Shown: positions 25,006-34,753, numbered from the stretch's first letter. The stretch: 64,000 nt of DNA from JBBBNV01 sp037137075 (GCF_037137075.1 NZ_JBBBNV010000007.1:62001-126000); one strand, 5' to 3'. The notes: generated by a model not told the origin, from the sequence alone. Translations and numbers: made by a program.

Positions 25006-25557
25006 CTACTTGTTATCAGCAAGCAGATAAGACCCTTTGACCATCACATAAATCTCCGACGTCGACTTAGGATCCGGCTTGATGCCGCGGCCTTCTCTCG
25101 GGAAAATGAGCAAATGATTGTTCTCGATCACACCGTTGGGCGCAATATCCTTGCCAACCGTTACATCCGGAACACCATTCTCATCACTGCTGACCAGTAT
25201 GGTCTTTCCCGTACGGACGATAAATTCCGTCCCCGAACCGGCATATAGGATCTGGTTGGCCTTCAGCTGGACCACTTCAATCGTGTTCTGATTCGAAGAA
25301 CCTGATTGGCCAGTTCCTGAAGACGGGCTGCTTGATGGTGTTGGCTGGGGCGTTGGTGTAGCTGTTGGCTGCTGAATGACCAAATTGGGATTTATCTGCT
25401 TGAGCACTTCTTCCAAGTAGCTTTTGGTTACAATTGGGTCGTCCGCGCTGCCGGGAACCGTCTTATTATCGGCACTAGACGTAATGGAGATAAGCCCAAA
25501 CAGAGCTATCGCTACACCTAACACAACCATCCATTTAAACGGTTTGCTGAAATTCAT
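25006..25557 (-). CDS. Exported/membrane protein of unknown function
   Basis: About 183 residues: one N-terminal hydrophobic segment (KWMVVLGVAIALFGLISI), a helical SYLEEVLKQINPN stretch, a Pro/Thr/Ser linker (about residues 65-90) and a compact C-terminal domain (LILYAGSGTEFIVRTGKTIL, NHLLIFPREGRGIK). It would face outwards, anchored by the N-terminal helix. No family name is offered with certainty. ATG 25569 sits directly on the ribosome site, so ATG 25557 is preferred. It precedes the terminator of the S-layer gene and reads in the same direction. Confidence 0.72.
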   Translation of the reverse strand: MNFSKPFKWMVVLGVAIALFGLISITSSADNKTVPGSADDPIVTKSYLEEVLKQINPNLVIQQPTATPTPQPTPSSSPSSGTGQSGSSNQNTIEVVQLKANQILYAGSGTEFIVRTGKTILVSSDENGVPDVTVGKDIAPNGVIENNHLLIFPREGRGIKPDPKSTSEIYVMVKGSYLLADNK

Positions 25558-25616
25558 GGTTTGTCTCATTCCTTTTATGTATGAATAATTCCATTATAGG
25601 GAACAAAAAATAAAAT

Positions 25617-25640
25617 AAAAAGACCCCGAAGGGTCTTTTT
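25617..25640 (-). terminator. Terminator of the S-layer gene
   Basis: A 10-bp stem AAAAAGACCC / GGGTCTTTTT with a four-base loop is followed on the minus strand by T-rich sequence, 20 bases after the stop codon. Confidence 0.9.
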
Positions 25641-25659
25641 ATAAATGATTGCGTTAATC

Positions 25660-28600
25660 TTAGTAGCCGAGTTCAAATACGAGCTCTGCACCAGATGGAG
25701 CAACAGCTTTGATTGTGAAGCTACCGCCGTTAGCTGTGCTAACAGAATCGCTAGTTTTGTCAGTAATTGTATAAGAACCGTCATTATTGATTACGATGCT
25801 ATCGTACTCGTCTTGAGATTCTACAACTACATAACGTACGCTGAGAATATCGGAGTAAGCATCGAAGTTAGCTTTGGAGAACTCGTTACCAAACGCCTCA
25901 TCAACGGCTTTGTACTCGCCAAATCCTGCCTCATCCCACAGCTTGTAGCTATTAGCAACAGTTGCAGAAGCGTACTCACGAATGACCCGCTTAGGATTAA
26001 TAGCCTTAATCGATGTCGTCTTGTCAAGAACAACAACCGGAATAGATGCAGTACTTGAACCTTTAGTTGTTTTGAACTCAACTGTCAAATTAGCAGTACC
26101 TTCATCAAAACCGTAAACAAATGCTTTACCTACATCACTGGAAGCAACACCGCGATTAACAGTTACTACACTGCCACTCGAATCGGTTTTATAAGCATCA
26201 GCTTCACGCAGTGCGTAACCAGCAGCGACAGTCGAATTACTAGAATAAACACCAGTAATTACGTTTGGCAACAATACTGTTTCGCTACCATCTTTAGCGG
26301 TAATCTTGATTTCTTTACCCGCTTTTCTGTGGTCGTAACCAGAGATAATTACTTTACCAGAGGATGTAGTAGTTGTAGTTGCAGAACCAGTCTGCACAAC
26401 CGACAAATCGTCAGCCAAAGTAGTAGTTACGCCGTCAGTGTTTACATTGCTCACGCCCAAAATTAAACCAGAGCTTGTTTGATAACGACTCAAGTCTTGC
26501 AGCGCTACGCGGTCGCCATCCATAACTGCTTTATCAATGGATGCAGTGTAGGAAAGAGTTTTGTTGCTCCCTTTGATAACTTCATAAGTTTTAGTTGTTT
26601 CAGCGATTTTGCTCCAAGAAGCGCCTGCTTTATTAGCAGCAGCAGTAGCATCTTCGTCGTAGTTTTTATTTTCTACGAGCTCATACTTCACTTTGTAAGT
26701 TACGCCTTCTTGACCGTTGTTGATTTTCAACTCTTTGTCAAAGAGGTCTGCCAAATCAAAGTAGTAGGAGTACACACTGTCAACAACAGAGCTAGAACCC
26801 AGTGCTGCGCCGCTCAGATCCAAACCATTAGTTGATTTAGAGAAGTAGCTTGCACCAGACAGATAAGCATTTCCATCAGATTCAGTACCCGAACCTGTAA
26901 AGGTTACTTTAACTGCATAGTGACCAGCATAGAGTGCATCTTTAGCTTCTTCGCTGTATTGATCAAAGAATTTAACTTTGAATTTAGCTTCAGCAGTAGC
27001 ATCGCCAATTCGAACACCTTTGTCGCCATTGTTGGAGGTCAGCTTGATTGTTTGCACTTCACGCTCGCTACCAACAGTGAGACGCAATTGTGCTTTAACT
27101 TCAGGCTTCTCTTTCAGGGAAACAACCAGCGTTGCGCTACCTTTATCATCGATATCATTCAGCTCGATGTAACCTTTGAAAGGACCTTTAGTTACAACAC
27201 CTTCATCATAATCGCTGTCGTTGATATCAAATGCGGAACCATTGGTTACGTCAACCTTGATATCGCCTTTTTCTGCAGCTGTAACGATATCATCCTTGCT
27301 CAATTCTTCGCCGTTAGCGTTTTTCAGAATGAGCTGTACATATTTCTTGTACAGAGCGGAGGAGCTGTCATCGCTAAGACCATCGTTCTCAGCAAGAACC
27401 AGAGAAGTTGTCCCGAACTCAACAGAAGCTGGTTTCTCAGTTGCAGAGATAACAATTTTCTTGGATACGCTGTTACCGGAAGAGTACAAGTTGATTGTAT
27501 ACTCTCCACCTTTTTTCACTTTATCAGTTACGTAGAAAGCGAAATCTTTGTAGTTATCGCCATCAACGTCTTCGTCAAAAGCATAGTCATCAGCGTTTTT
27601 ACCCAATGCTTTGTAGTCACCGAATTCAATACCGGAGACATCAGCAAAAGCGGAGACATATTTATTCAAAGTATCTCTGTCAATGACTTCAACGCCATAT
27701 TGGTCCCAAGCTTTAACTTTGAGGTAACCAAGCTCTTCGATGTCGATAGAATCAACAACTTTACCCGCTTGATCCATCAGGTCGCCAACTTCCAGTTTAG
27801 TGACGATTTGTTGGTCACCAACTGTGAAGATTTTGGAAGCGGAAAGGCCTGTATCTTCATCATTGATGTAGATATTTACACGGAAGTTGCGATCGTATTT
27901 CTCGTCGCCTTTCCATTTACGGTTTGCTGCATCGTAGTCTTCATCAGTTGCATTCAGCTGCAATTTGATTGCAGACTCACCAGCGATTTCGCTCCAATCT
28001 TCATCATCCAGGTTCGTACGGATTTTGAATTGGCTAGCTGGTTTCTTCATGTCTTCGCCATATTGGTTCAGAACTTTGAAGTCAACACGAACTTCGGATT
28101 GCGGAAGAGTCTCGGAAGAAGTAGCGAAGTCGATTTTAGTCGCTTTCTCAGCTTCTACAGAAACTTCTTTCGAAGCGTGGTCTGCATCAAGGTTTTCAAG
28201 GCCGCTCAATGTAACAGCATAAGTTGCTTCAGGCATGCTGGTTTCGAAAGTGATTGTAGCAGTTTGTTTGTCATCTGCCCATTTCACAGTCGGGCTAACA
28301 GCTGTGCCATCGCGTTTTACACTCAGAACCGCTTTGGAAGTATCAGCAATCGCGCCGCTCAGTTTCAGCGTCAATGTTTTTGCGCCGGTTACTTTCAGGT
28401 CAGCTACGCCAACTTTACCAGTTGCGATAACTACTGGAGGGTTAGTGTATGCAGAGTAAGTGGAGTTAACCAGAGTTTCGCGTTTCGCTGGAGCAGTGAA
28501 ATCAGTTACGCCGGACAACAGGCCAGCTTTAACAACTGATGCTACATAACCTTTAGCCCAGTCAGATACAGTGCCGGTTACGGAAGCGCTAGCGTCGATT

Positions 28601-29028
28601 TGCAGGTTGTATACGCGAGCAAGTACAGTTGCCATTTGCTCAGCAGTTACGTTACCCGATGGGTCGAATTTGCCAGCTTCTACGCCGTCAAAGTATTTTG
28701 CTTTTGTTACTGCGCCGATGTAGCCAGTTGCCCAGCCTGCACCGTCAAGATCTTTATATACAGAAGCGCCGGACTCATCTTCAGTCAGCTCTTTCAATTT
28801 AACGATGATTTTCGCGAATTGTGCGCGAGTCATGTTTTGGTCAAGACCAGCTGTGCCGTCTTCCAGACCGTCAAAGATGCCCGCTGCTCTCAGAGCATCA
28901 AATTTCTCTTGTGCTGTAGATGCAGCAGTGGATGTTGTAGTAGCAGTATCTTCAGCTGCCAGCGCGATAGCGGACATCGAAGACATTGCCAAGGAAGCTG
29001 CTAAAACTACGGATAAACTTTTCTTCAT
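25660..29028 (-). CDS. S-layer protein with N-terminal SLH domains
   Basis: The protein of about 1122 residues starts with a signal peptide (MKKSLSVVLAASLAMSSMSA, cleavage near ALAAED). Three SLH motifs follow within about 180 residues (FDALRAAGIFDGL with LDQNMTRAQFAKIIV, YFDGVEAGKFDPSGNVTAEQMA, and VVKAGLLSGVTDFTAPAKRE). The remainder is acidic and strand-rich, without cysteines, as for self-assembling S-layer arrays. Codon use differs from neighbours, being highly biased (GTAACT-, GTT- and ACA-rich), as for an abundant protein. ATG 29028 has a GGAGGA site, but an in-frame upstream GTG (29118) and ATG (29106) also have a strong site. It binds pyruvylated wall polymer made by csaB at 36 kb. 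Confidence 0.93.
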   Translation of the reverse strand: MKKSLSVVLAASLAMSSMSAIALAAEDTATTTSTAASTAQEKFDALRAAGIFDGLEDGTAGLDQNMTRAQFAKIIVKLKELTEDESGASVYKDLDGAGWATGYIGAVTKAKYFDGVEAGKFDPSGNVTAEQMATVLARVYNLQIDASASVTGTVSDWAKGYVASVVKAGLLSGVTDFTAPAKRETLVNSTYSAYTNPPVVIATGKVGVADLKVTGAKTLTLKLSGAIADTSKAVLSVKRDGTAVSPTVKWADDKQTATITFETSMPEATYAVTLSGLENLDADHASKEVSVEAEKATKIDFATSSETLPQSEVRVDFKVLNQYGEDMKKPASQFKIRTNLDDEDWSEIAGESAIKLQLNATDEDYDAANRKWKGDEKYDRNFRVNIYINDEDTGLSASKIFTVGDQQIVTKLEVGDLMDQAGKVVDSIDIEELGYLKVKAWDQYGVEVIDRDTLNKYVSAFADVSGIEFGDYKALGKNADDYAFDEDVDGDNYKDFAFYVTDKVKKGGEYTINLYSSGNSVSKKIVISATEKPASVEFGTTSLVLAENDGLSDDSSSALYKKYVQLILKNANGEELSKDDIVTAAEKGDIKVDVTNGSAFDINDSDYDEGVVTKGPFKGYIELNDIDDKGSATLVVSLKEKPEVKAQLRLTVGSEREVQTIKLTSNNGDKGVRIGDATAEAKFKVKFFDQYSEEAKDALYAGHYAVKVTFTGSGTESDGNAYLSGASYFSKSTNGLDLSGAALGSSSVVDSVYSYYFDLADLFDKELKINNGQEGVTYKVKYELVENKNYDEDATAAANKAGASWSKIAETTKTYEVIKGSNKTLSYTASIDKAVMDGDRVALQDLSRYQTSSGLILGVSNVNTDGVTTTLADDLSVVQTGSATTTTTSSGKVIISGYDHRKAGKEIKITAKDGSETVLLPNVITGVYSSNSTVAAGYALREADAYKTDSSGSVVTVNRGVASSDVGKAFVYGFDEGTANLTVEFKTTKGSSTASIPVVVLDKTTSIKAINPKRVIREYASATVANSYKLWDEAGFGEYKAVDEAFGNEFSKANFDAYSDILSVRYVVVESQDEYDSIVINNDGSYTITDKTSDSVSTANGGSFTIKAVAPSGAELVFELGY

Positions 29029-29125
29029 AACCTTTTTTTCTCCTCCTTGATTTTGTTTCAGTTGTTGAGAGTCTTTTGTGCTTAAATGTGAGCTCGTGTC
29101 TCTCATTTGCCGATTCACCCCCTTC
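29028..29125 (-). promoter_or_regulatory. Tandem translation start region of the S-layer gene
   Basis: The frame continues in phase above ATG 29028 to ATG 29106 and GTG 29118. A GGGAAGGGGGTG site overlaps the GTG and lies about 11 bases before ATG 29106. The lower start has GGAGGA about 12 bases before it. Two in-phase starts are therefore possible, adding a charged 26- to 30-residue N-terminal extension in front of the signal peptide. Confidence 0.5.
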
Positions 29126-29228
29126 CCAGAGTTGAGCGTTATAAACGATAAATGAAAGTCTGCGGCATGGCCTGCAGAAACTAGTAAACGGAGAATAGCA
29201 CTAAGCCGATAGGTAGATACCCTTTAAC

Positions 29229-29257
29229 ATTATACAATGCGCGATTCTCAGCGTAAA
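29229..29257 (-). promoter_or_regulatory. Sigma-A-type promoter of the S-layer gene (proximal)
   Basis: On the minus strand TTTACG (29257-29252), 17 bases, TATAAT (29234-29229). The implied leader is nearly 200 bases. Confidence 0.5.
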
Positions 29258-29420
29258 GAGATAATTTTGAGAAATTTATCCATCGTTTTATCTCTTAACC
29301 TTTTGCTCATTGTATTAAACGCAGGGGTTAAAAAAAAGTTGCGCTGAATCGAAAAAAGTTTTTCTTTTTTTTCTAAACGCATTTTGTCACTTTCTCAACT
29401 CTGGTCGGCATCCCCTCTGT

Positions 29421-29449
29421 ATATCATTTCGTATATCATCGCCTTACAA
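29421..29449 (-). promoter_or_regulatory. Possible distal promoter of the S-layer gene
   Basis: On the minus strand TTGTAA (29449-29444), 17 bases, TGATAT (29426-29421), overlapping a 12-base tandem repeat (GTATATCAT twice, 29419-29439). Multiple promoters are common for S-layer genes. Confidence 0.35.
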
Positions 29450-29625
29450 GAATCAGTATAGCTTGAATTATGCCCGGAGTCATTGTTAAAGATTTTCCAA
29501 GCTAATTGAAACATTTAAACTGCGTGCGCCCGTCTTCACCGGGGTAAAAATTGAAGCTGCCGTTCATTATTGACTTGATGAATTCAACTGCCAGCCGCTT
29601 TTTGATTTTGCATTCTATAACTCAC

Positions 29626-29656
29626 AAAAAAAGAGCGCCGGCATCAGCCGGCACTC
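29626..29656 (-). terminator. Terminator of the second SLH gene
   Basis: A 10-bp stem GAGTGCCGGC / GCCGGCGCTC with a four-base loop, followed on the minus strand by seven T. It lies 10 bases past the stop codon. Between here and 29230 the remaining sequence is AT-rich with no gene. Confidence 0.9.
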
Positions 29657-29665
29657 CGTTCATGA

Positions 29666-32600
29666 TCATTTCGGGATTTTCTTCTGCTGTTTCATTACAC
29701 GCAGGGCAATGGTGCCCGCTTGAGCGCGTGTCATGGATTCCAGCGGGTCAAAGCGGTACGTTACCGTCGTTTGACCCTCCAGCAATACATTCTCTTGGCC
29801 TTCAAGGTACCCCGCCTTCACAACGGCCTCTACAGCAGGCATTGCATAAGAATCAATCGACTTGGCATCTGTAAACAGCTTGATAAGCGCCGCCTCTGTT
29901 TTGGTCGCATCAGAGCTCAATTTCAGCTCGTTGGCACGCGCAATCATGAGCGATGCATCCTGTCTAGTGATCGTGTCGTCTGGACGGAAGCGTCCATCCA
30001 TCGTGCCGCGGATAATACCGGCCCGTGCAGCAGCTTCAATATGCTCATAATCGTACAGCTTATTCGAATATCTGCTGGTAGACGGCACGTCAACGAACGT
30101 GTCTTCGTCATCGTCTTTTTCCGTATTTTTGTTTACAAGCGGAATATCAAAAATATCCACGAGCAGGCTGGCGAATTCACCACGGGAAATCGCGTCATTC
30201 GGAACAAAGCGAGACTGCGTTTTGTTCTTCATAATCCCTTTAGAGTACATGATATCCAGCGCATCCCTTGCCCAGCTGCTGGTCACATCATCAAAGCTGT
30301 TATCCATGTACATGACTTGATAATAGCCGAACTGATCGAACGGCACCTTAATGGTGTTCTTGTTGGTATCCACTACACCGCCAACATTTCTCCATTCCAG
30401 ATCCTCATAATCAAAACGGAATACGGTTAAGTACTTCCAGCCTTCATTTCGGATGCTGGAGTCAAAAGCCAATGTCAGCTCGCCGCGCTTCGTCGGAACA
30501 ACCAGATCCTCCACTTTGCGCTGATAGAAACGGTTTACGATGCTGTCGTCCTCATAGTAAGGTGAAACGCCCGAGCCGGTAAGCGCATTTTTCAAATCGG
30601 AGGCATTTTCGGAAATGGTGCCCGCATCAATCCAGTACAGCTTACCCGCCGGCTTAAAGCGCCCTGTATCGTCCTCCAAATAAGTCGAGCCGCTTCCTGA
30701 TGATTCTGTTCTTGCCAGCTTGCCATCGGTGTTGTCTGCAATGCCGAACAACAGCTTGCGGTTAGAGGTAATGTACTGGTTGTCAGCCAGAAGCTCATTA
30801 CGCATCAGCTTTGTATCTTTAGGGAATGATAATACAACCTCGCCGTCGAAAACGCTCATCTTGCTCGCAAGCTCTGCCTTATACTGCGCGCCTACGACCA
30901 TGGTGTATGCATTAAACACCACAAGCGTTCCTTTCAACTCCTCTGTTCCTCGTACGACTGTAAAGCTAAGCTTATTTTCTCCTTTTTTCAGGCCTGTCGC
31001 TTCATAAGAGAAAGTTTCGGCTGTCTTATCATAGGTCGCCGCATTTTTGCCGAACGATACGGACGTCGCATCGTCAGCCTTGATCACAATGGTGACAAAG
31101 TTACTATTAATATTGGTTTGCGTGACACCTTTGTTATTCGTGAATGTAGCTGGTGATACAATGACGTACGGGACATTCTCACGAGCAATGGTGATGGATT
31201 TAATCACAGAAATTCCGGTGGAATTTACAACCTCAAAATCAAATACCGTGGAACCAACGGTAAGGTCATAAGCAGAAGTTGTAAACGTCGCTGTTTGAGT
31301 CGTACTGTTCTGAGCGGTAGAAACCTCTGCGGTTTCTGTTGTGCCATCTCCTTTATGAACAGTGACATTGACCTTTAACCCGGTTCCAATGTTGGAAATA
31401 GAACCTGTAAAACGAACCGTTTCCTGCTGTGTCGAGTACTTGTCGTCAGCCGAATTGGTAGCCTCGATAAATTTCGGATCATCCGCATCATCTACAGGCA
31501 CAACGCTGTTAAATTGCGGTACATCCTCTGAAAACCAGAATACACTGTAGCTGGCTTCCGACACGACTTGACCGTTAAGCTTCATTACAATCCGGATTGT
31601 ATTTTTATTCGCAGTCAGCGGATTGGTTGTTGCATCGCCCAAAGGCAATTTAAAGACGCCATTGGAATCTATATAGCTCGTCCCTGCTGCCGTATCTTGG
31701 AGCTTGTACGTTTGGGAATTAACATAAACCTCGATATTTTCATATTCCGTCGAAGGCAGGTTAACTACCCGGCCCTGTATACATACAACAGTTGGGTTGT
31801 CACAATAAATGTCCGTTGGATTTTTGATAATCAACCCGTTGTATACGTTGTTCAGAATGACATAGGGGGCCGCAGTAATAAGCAAATCGTATTCCATGAT
31901 GCCTTCCAGGTTTGGTGAAGCACCCGTGCTGTCCTTAGATGGTGTTAATGTCAGGGTTGTATAGCCATCAGGCAAGCCTTCTACATTAACGGTAAAAATA
32001 TGGTAGCCTGATACAGAAGTTGAATCATAGGTGGTGCAATCCGGGTCACAGCTCAGAGTATACGAACCAGCTACAGCGGAAATCCATTGTGTATTGGTAT
32101 TGGCATATACTTTCAGTGTGGCCGGCAGCTCATTAATTTCAGACTGGCTGGAGTCGTCAAGCTTTACTTCGATTCCGCTGCCTAAATCGCGTTTGGTATA
32201 AGCGATGTAAGCCTCTGTCGGATTTTCATAAACAAAGCTGTAAGAGGAAGTCGCTTTGCTGCTATCCGGAATTGTATTTCCTGTTCCTGTAGTCCCGTTA
32301 TGGAAATAAAAGCTGATTGTTTTATTCTTCGTTGTACCTGTGTCGGAAATATCAATGGTTTGTGTGTAGTTATATACATCGTAAACACCGGTTTGACTTG
32401 AAGCTGCATCTAAAACTACATTAGAAGGCAATGCAAAAAAATTAATCTGGTCTACCAGCTTGTTGTTCACAAATACATCCGCATATTGGTAGTATACCGC
32501 ATAAGTAACTGTAGACCCCGATACGGAGTAAACATTATTTTTCAATTTGGTTGTAAGAACAATATTGCTGCTCTCGATTACCGGCTTGTTTAGCAGCTTT

Positions 32601-33379
32601 TTAGCAGCAGCAGTCGATCCGCTTTCAATACCATAAGCATTGTAGGCGAAAGCAGTTCCGTTATCATATACAAAGCTGCGCTTCGTCTGATATCGATTGG
32701 AGCCGTTTCGTGCGACTAACGTTAATTCGTTATCACCGGGAGTAAACGTAATATCCGATCCCCGGGTACTGTTAGCAACGAAGCTGAATTTCTTAGAGCT
32801 GCTCAAAATGCCCTCAATCGGGCCGCCCTGGCCTTCAACATAGGCTTCAACTTCAGAAGCGTTCGGCGAAGTACCGCTGATTTCATGGTTGGTGTACGGC
32901 GATGAACCCGGATACAAACGCAGGGCATTGCCCACAAAATCCTCGTCATTAAACTTCAGGTTGAGGATATTGGTGGTCGGTGTAAAGTAAGCGTAGCCCG
33001 GAGCGGATGAAACGACGGAACTGCCCGATCCATACTTCAGTGTCACCTTGTTTAAGCCTTCGACTAAATTGACGTTTTCAAACTGAATTTCATAAGTTGA
33101 AACAGACTGAGCTTTGTTGGCCTTTTCCGTTACCACATCACCCGTGTTTACGTTCTCAATCTCATAATAAATGCTGCTGATTGCATCGTCGCTAATCCCT
33201 TCAATATCCGCTTCAATGGTAATCGGATTACTTGTAAAGCGGCTTGGGGAAGCTTCTGTGCCCAGACTCGTGATTTGAATGCGTGTCGCTGCAAGTGCTG
33301 GAGCAAGCGGCACGATTAAAGCCATCACCATGGTCAGAGCAATAGACAGGCTTAGCCATTTGGTAAAAAAGCTCTTCAA
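29666..33379 (-). CDS. Large surface protein with C-terminal SLH domains
   Basis: At 1237 residues it has an N-terminal signal peptide (LSLSIALTMVMALIVPLAPALA), a long series of Ig-like strand-rich domains, and three C-terminal SLH motifs from about residue 1040 (DDVTSSWARDALDIMYSKGIM, ISRGEFASLLVDIFDI, YEHIEAAARAGIIRG, DDTITRQDASLMIARA). It attaches to the wall from outside. TTG is the start, with GGAGG eight bases upstream. Two paired-cysteine spots (CDPDC and CDNPTVVC) are unusual for a Firmicutes surface protein. A near-consensus sigma-D promoter lies about 80 bases upstream. Confidence 0.9.
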   Translation of the reverse strand: MKSFFTKWLSLSIALTMVMALIVPLAPALAATRIQITSLGTEASPSRFTSNPITIEADIEGISDDAISSIYYEIENVNTGDVVTEKANKAQSVSTYEIQFENVNLVEGLNKVTLKYGSGSSVVSSAPGYAYFTPTTNILNLKFNDEDFVGNALRLYPGSSPYTNHEISGTSPNASEVEAYVEGQGGPIEGILSSSKKFSFVANSTRGSDITFTPGDNELTLVARNGSNRYQTKRSFVYDNGTAFAYNAYGIESGSTAAAKKLLNKPVIESSNIVLTTKLKNNVYSVSGSTVTYAVYYQYADVFVNNKLVDQINFFALPSNVVLDAASSQTGVYDVYNYTQTIDISDTGTTKNKTISFYFHNGTTGTGNTIPDSSKATSSYSFVYENPTEAYIAYTKRDLGSGIEVKLDDSSQSEINELPATLKVYANTNTQWISAVAGSYTLSCDPDCTTYDSTSVSGYHIFTVNVEGLPDGYTTLTLTPSKDSTGASPNLEGIMEYDLLITAAPYVILNNVYNGLIIKNPTDIYCDNPTVVCIQGRVVNLPSTEYENIEVYVNSQTYKLQDTAAGTSYIDSNGVFKLPLGDATTNPLTANKNTIRIVMKLNGQVVSEASYSVFWFSEDVPQFNSVVPVDDADDPKFIEATNSADDKYSTQQETVRFTGSISNIGTGLKVNVTVHKGDGTTETAEVSTAQNSTTQTATFTTSAYDLTVGSTVFDFEVVNSTGISVIKSITIARENVPYVIVSPATFTNNKGVTQTNINSNFVTIVIKADDATSVSFGKNAATYDKTAETFSYEATGLKKGENKLSFTVVRGTEELKGTLVVFNAYTMVVGAQYKAELASKMSVFDGEVVLSFPKDTKLMRNELLADNQYITSNRKLLFGIADNTDGKLARTESSGSGSTYLEDDTGRFKPAGKLYWIDAGTISENASDLKNALTGSGVSPYYEDDSIVNRFYQRKVEDLVVPTKRGELTLAFDSSIRNEGWKYLTVFRFDYEDLEWRNVGGVVDTNKNTIKVPFDQFGYYQVMYMDNSFDDVTSSWARDALDIMYSKGIMKNKTQSRFVPNDAISRGEFASLLVDIFDIPLVNKNTEKDDDEDTFVDVPSTSRYSNKLYDYEHIEAAARAGIIRGTMDGRFRPDDTITRQDASLMIARANELKLSSDATKTEAALIKLFTDAKSIDSYAMPAVEAVVKAGYLEGQENVLLEGQTTVTYRFDPLESMTRAQAGTIALRVMKQQKKIPK

Positions 33380-33458
33380 CTTTAGTTCCTCCTTATGTAG
33401 ATGTTCATTTTCTACAGATTTAGACGCTTTCGTAGAAAAAAAGTTTTATGTACTGTTG

Positions 33459-33486
33459 TTATCGGTCAAATCTCGTCGAAAATTTA
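33459..33486 (-). promoter_or_regulatory. Sigma-D-type promoter of the large SLH protein
   Basis: On the minus strand TAAA (33486-33483), 16 bases, ACCGATAA (33466-33459): 11 of 12 matches and the same spacing as hag and flgM in this window. It reads into the gene at 33379 with a leader of about 75 bases. Confidence 0.6.
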
Positions 33487-33621
33487 GGGGCGATATTAAA
33501 TTAACGACAGAAATTGGTATTTATATTCTCCATTCACCCCTTTCCTTGTACGACCTTCCTGATCATTTAAAAATAGCCGCGGCGCAGGACGTGATACGCG
33601 GTTTTAATTCTTCTTTTAAAC

Positions 33622-33647
33622 AAAAAAAATCGGCCCAAAGGGCCGAT
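33622..33647 (-). terminator. Terminator of tagO
   Basis: An 8-bp stem ATCGGCCC / GGGCCGAT with a three-base loop, then eight T on the minus strand. It is 11 bases past the tagO stop. Confidence 0.9.
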
Positions 33648-33658
33648 AGGATTAATCC

Positions 33659-34753
33659 TTATTTGGAGACGGAACGCTCTCCCGTTTTGCTTCGGAACCG
33701 ATCCAGAAGGTTTAACACCGGACGGCGGGTTTGGCCGACAATCCCGATAGCTTCCGCGCCGAGCTGAAGAACAAGAAGCAATACGGCGATCAAAGTAATC
33801 GTTACCCATAGTGTCGCTTGGGATAGCAAAACCGCACTTGCTCCAAAAACAAGAGCAATACCGTAAATCACGAGCACCGTTTTACGATGGCTGAAGCCGA
33901 GCTGGAGCAGGCAATGATGAAGGTGGCTTTTATCAGCTACAGAGATTGGTGTTTTATTGACTATCCGGCGTACAATCGCGAAGAACGTATCCGAAAGCGG
34001 TACACCAAGCATTACAATTGGAACAATAAACGATACCAGCGTGGCCTGCTTAAATCCAAGGATCGATAAGGTGGCTAAGCTAAAACCGAGAAACAATGCC
34101 CCGGAGTCACCCATAAAGATTTTGGCCGGATGAAAATTATAAAAAAGGAAGCCGACAATACTGCCTAGCAGCAGCGCGCTCAAAATAACGACCGTGATAT
34201 TCCCCATAATTAGCGCCATCACCATGATAGTCGCTGTAGCAATCGCCGAAACCCCCGCAGCAAGCCCATCGAGGCCATCAATCAAATTGATGGCATTGGT
34301 GACACCAACAATCCAGAATATGGTGAGCGGGATGCTGAGCCAGCCCATGTCTACGGTAGAATCCCCGAACGGAAGATTAACAAGGTCAATTTGAACCCCG
34401 CAGTACACCACAACAGATGCGGCGATAATTTGGCCCAGCAGCTTCCATTTGGGCGACAGCTGATACCTATCATCCAACGCACCGACCAGGACGACGATGG
34501 CTCCGCCAATGAGAAGCCCGGTAACAACTTCCTCATTCAATTCGGCAAAGGCCGGAGCAACGGCAAAAAAGGCACCAATAAACGCAAGAAAAATAGCTAA
34601 TCCTCCAAGGCGGGGCATAATGCGCGTATGTACCTTACGGTGATTCGGTGCATCAACAGCTCCTACCCAAAAAGCAACTCTCTTGACGACCGGTGTCAGC
34701 ACGATTGCCAGCACCACTGCAGCGGCAAATCCGATTGCATACAGATACATCAT
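33659..34753 (-). CDS. tagO: Undecaprenyl-phosphate N-acetylglucosamine-1-phosphate transferase
   Basis: This membrane enzyme transfers a HexNAc-1-phosphate to undecaprenyl phosphate, the first step of wall polymer synthesis. The MraY/WecA/TagO family marks are present: PNHRKVHTRIMPRLGG, VLVGALDDRYQLSPKWKL, GVTNAINLIDGLDGLAAG, FMGDSGALFLGF and SVADKSHLHHCLLQLG. About eleven membrane helices are evident. The HLHH stretch separates it from MraY. Length is normal at 364 residues. With tagA, csaB and pgcA it forms a wall-polysaccharide cluster beside the SLH proteins. Confidence 0.93.
   Translation of the reverse strand: MMYLYAIGFAAAVVLAIVLTPVVKRVAFWVGAVDAPNHRKVHTRIMPRLGGLAIFLAFIGAFFAVAPAFAELNEEVVTGLLIGGAIVVLVGALDDRYQLSPKWKLLGQIIAASVVVYCGVQIDLVNLPFGDSTVDMGWLSIPLTIFWIVGVTNAINLIDGLDGLAAGVSAIATATIMVMALIMGNITVVILSALLLGSIVGFLFYNFHPAKIFMGDSGALFLGFSLATLSILGFKQATLVSFIVPIVMLGVPLSDTFFAIVRRIVNKTPISVADKSHLHHCLLQLGFSHRKTVLVIYGIALVFGASAVLLSQATLWVTITLIAVLLLVLQLGAEAIGIVGQTRRPVLNLLDRFRSKTGERSVSK

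Noticed and set aside
26920..28539. Long open frame opposite the S-layer gene (539 codons)
   Set aside because: It is a mirror of the strongly biased codon use of the S-layer gene; the translation is rich in Phe, Cys and Ser and has no ribosome site.
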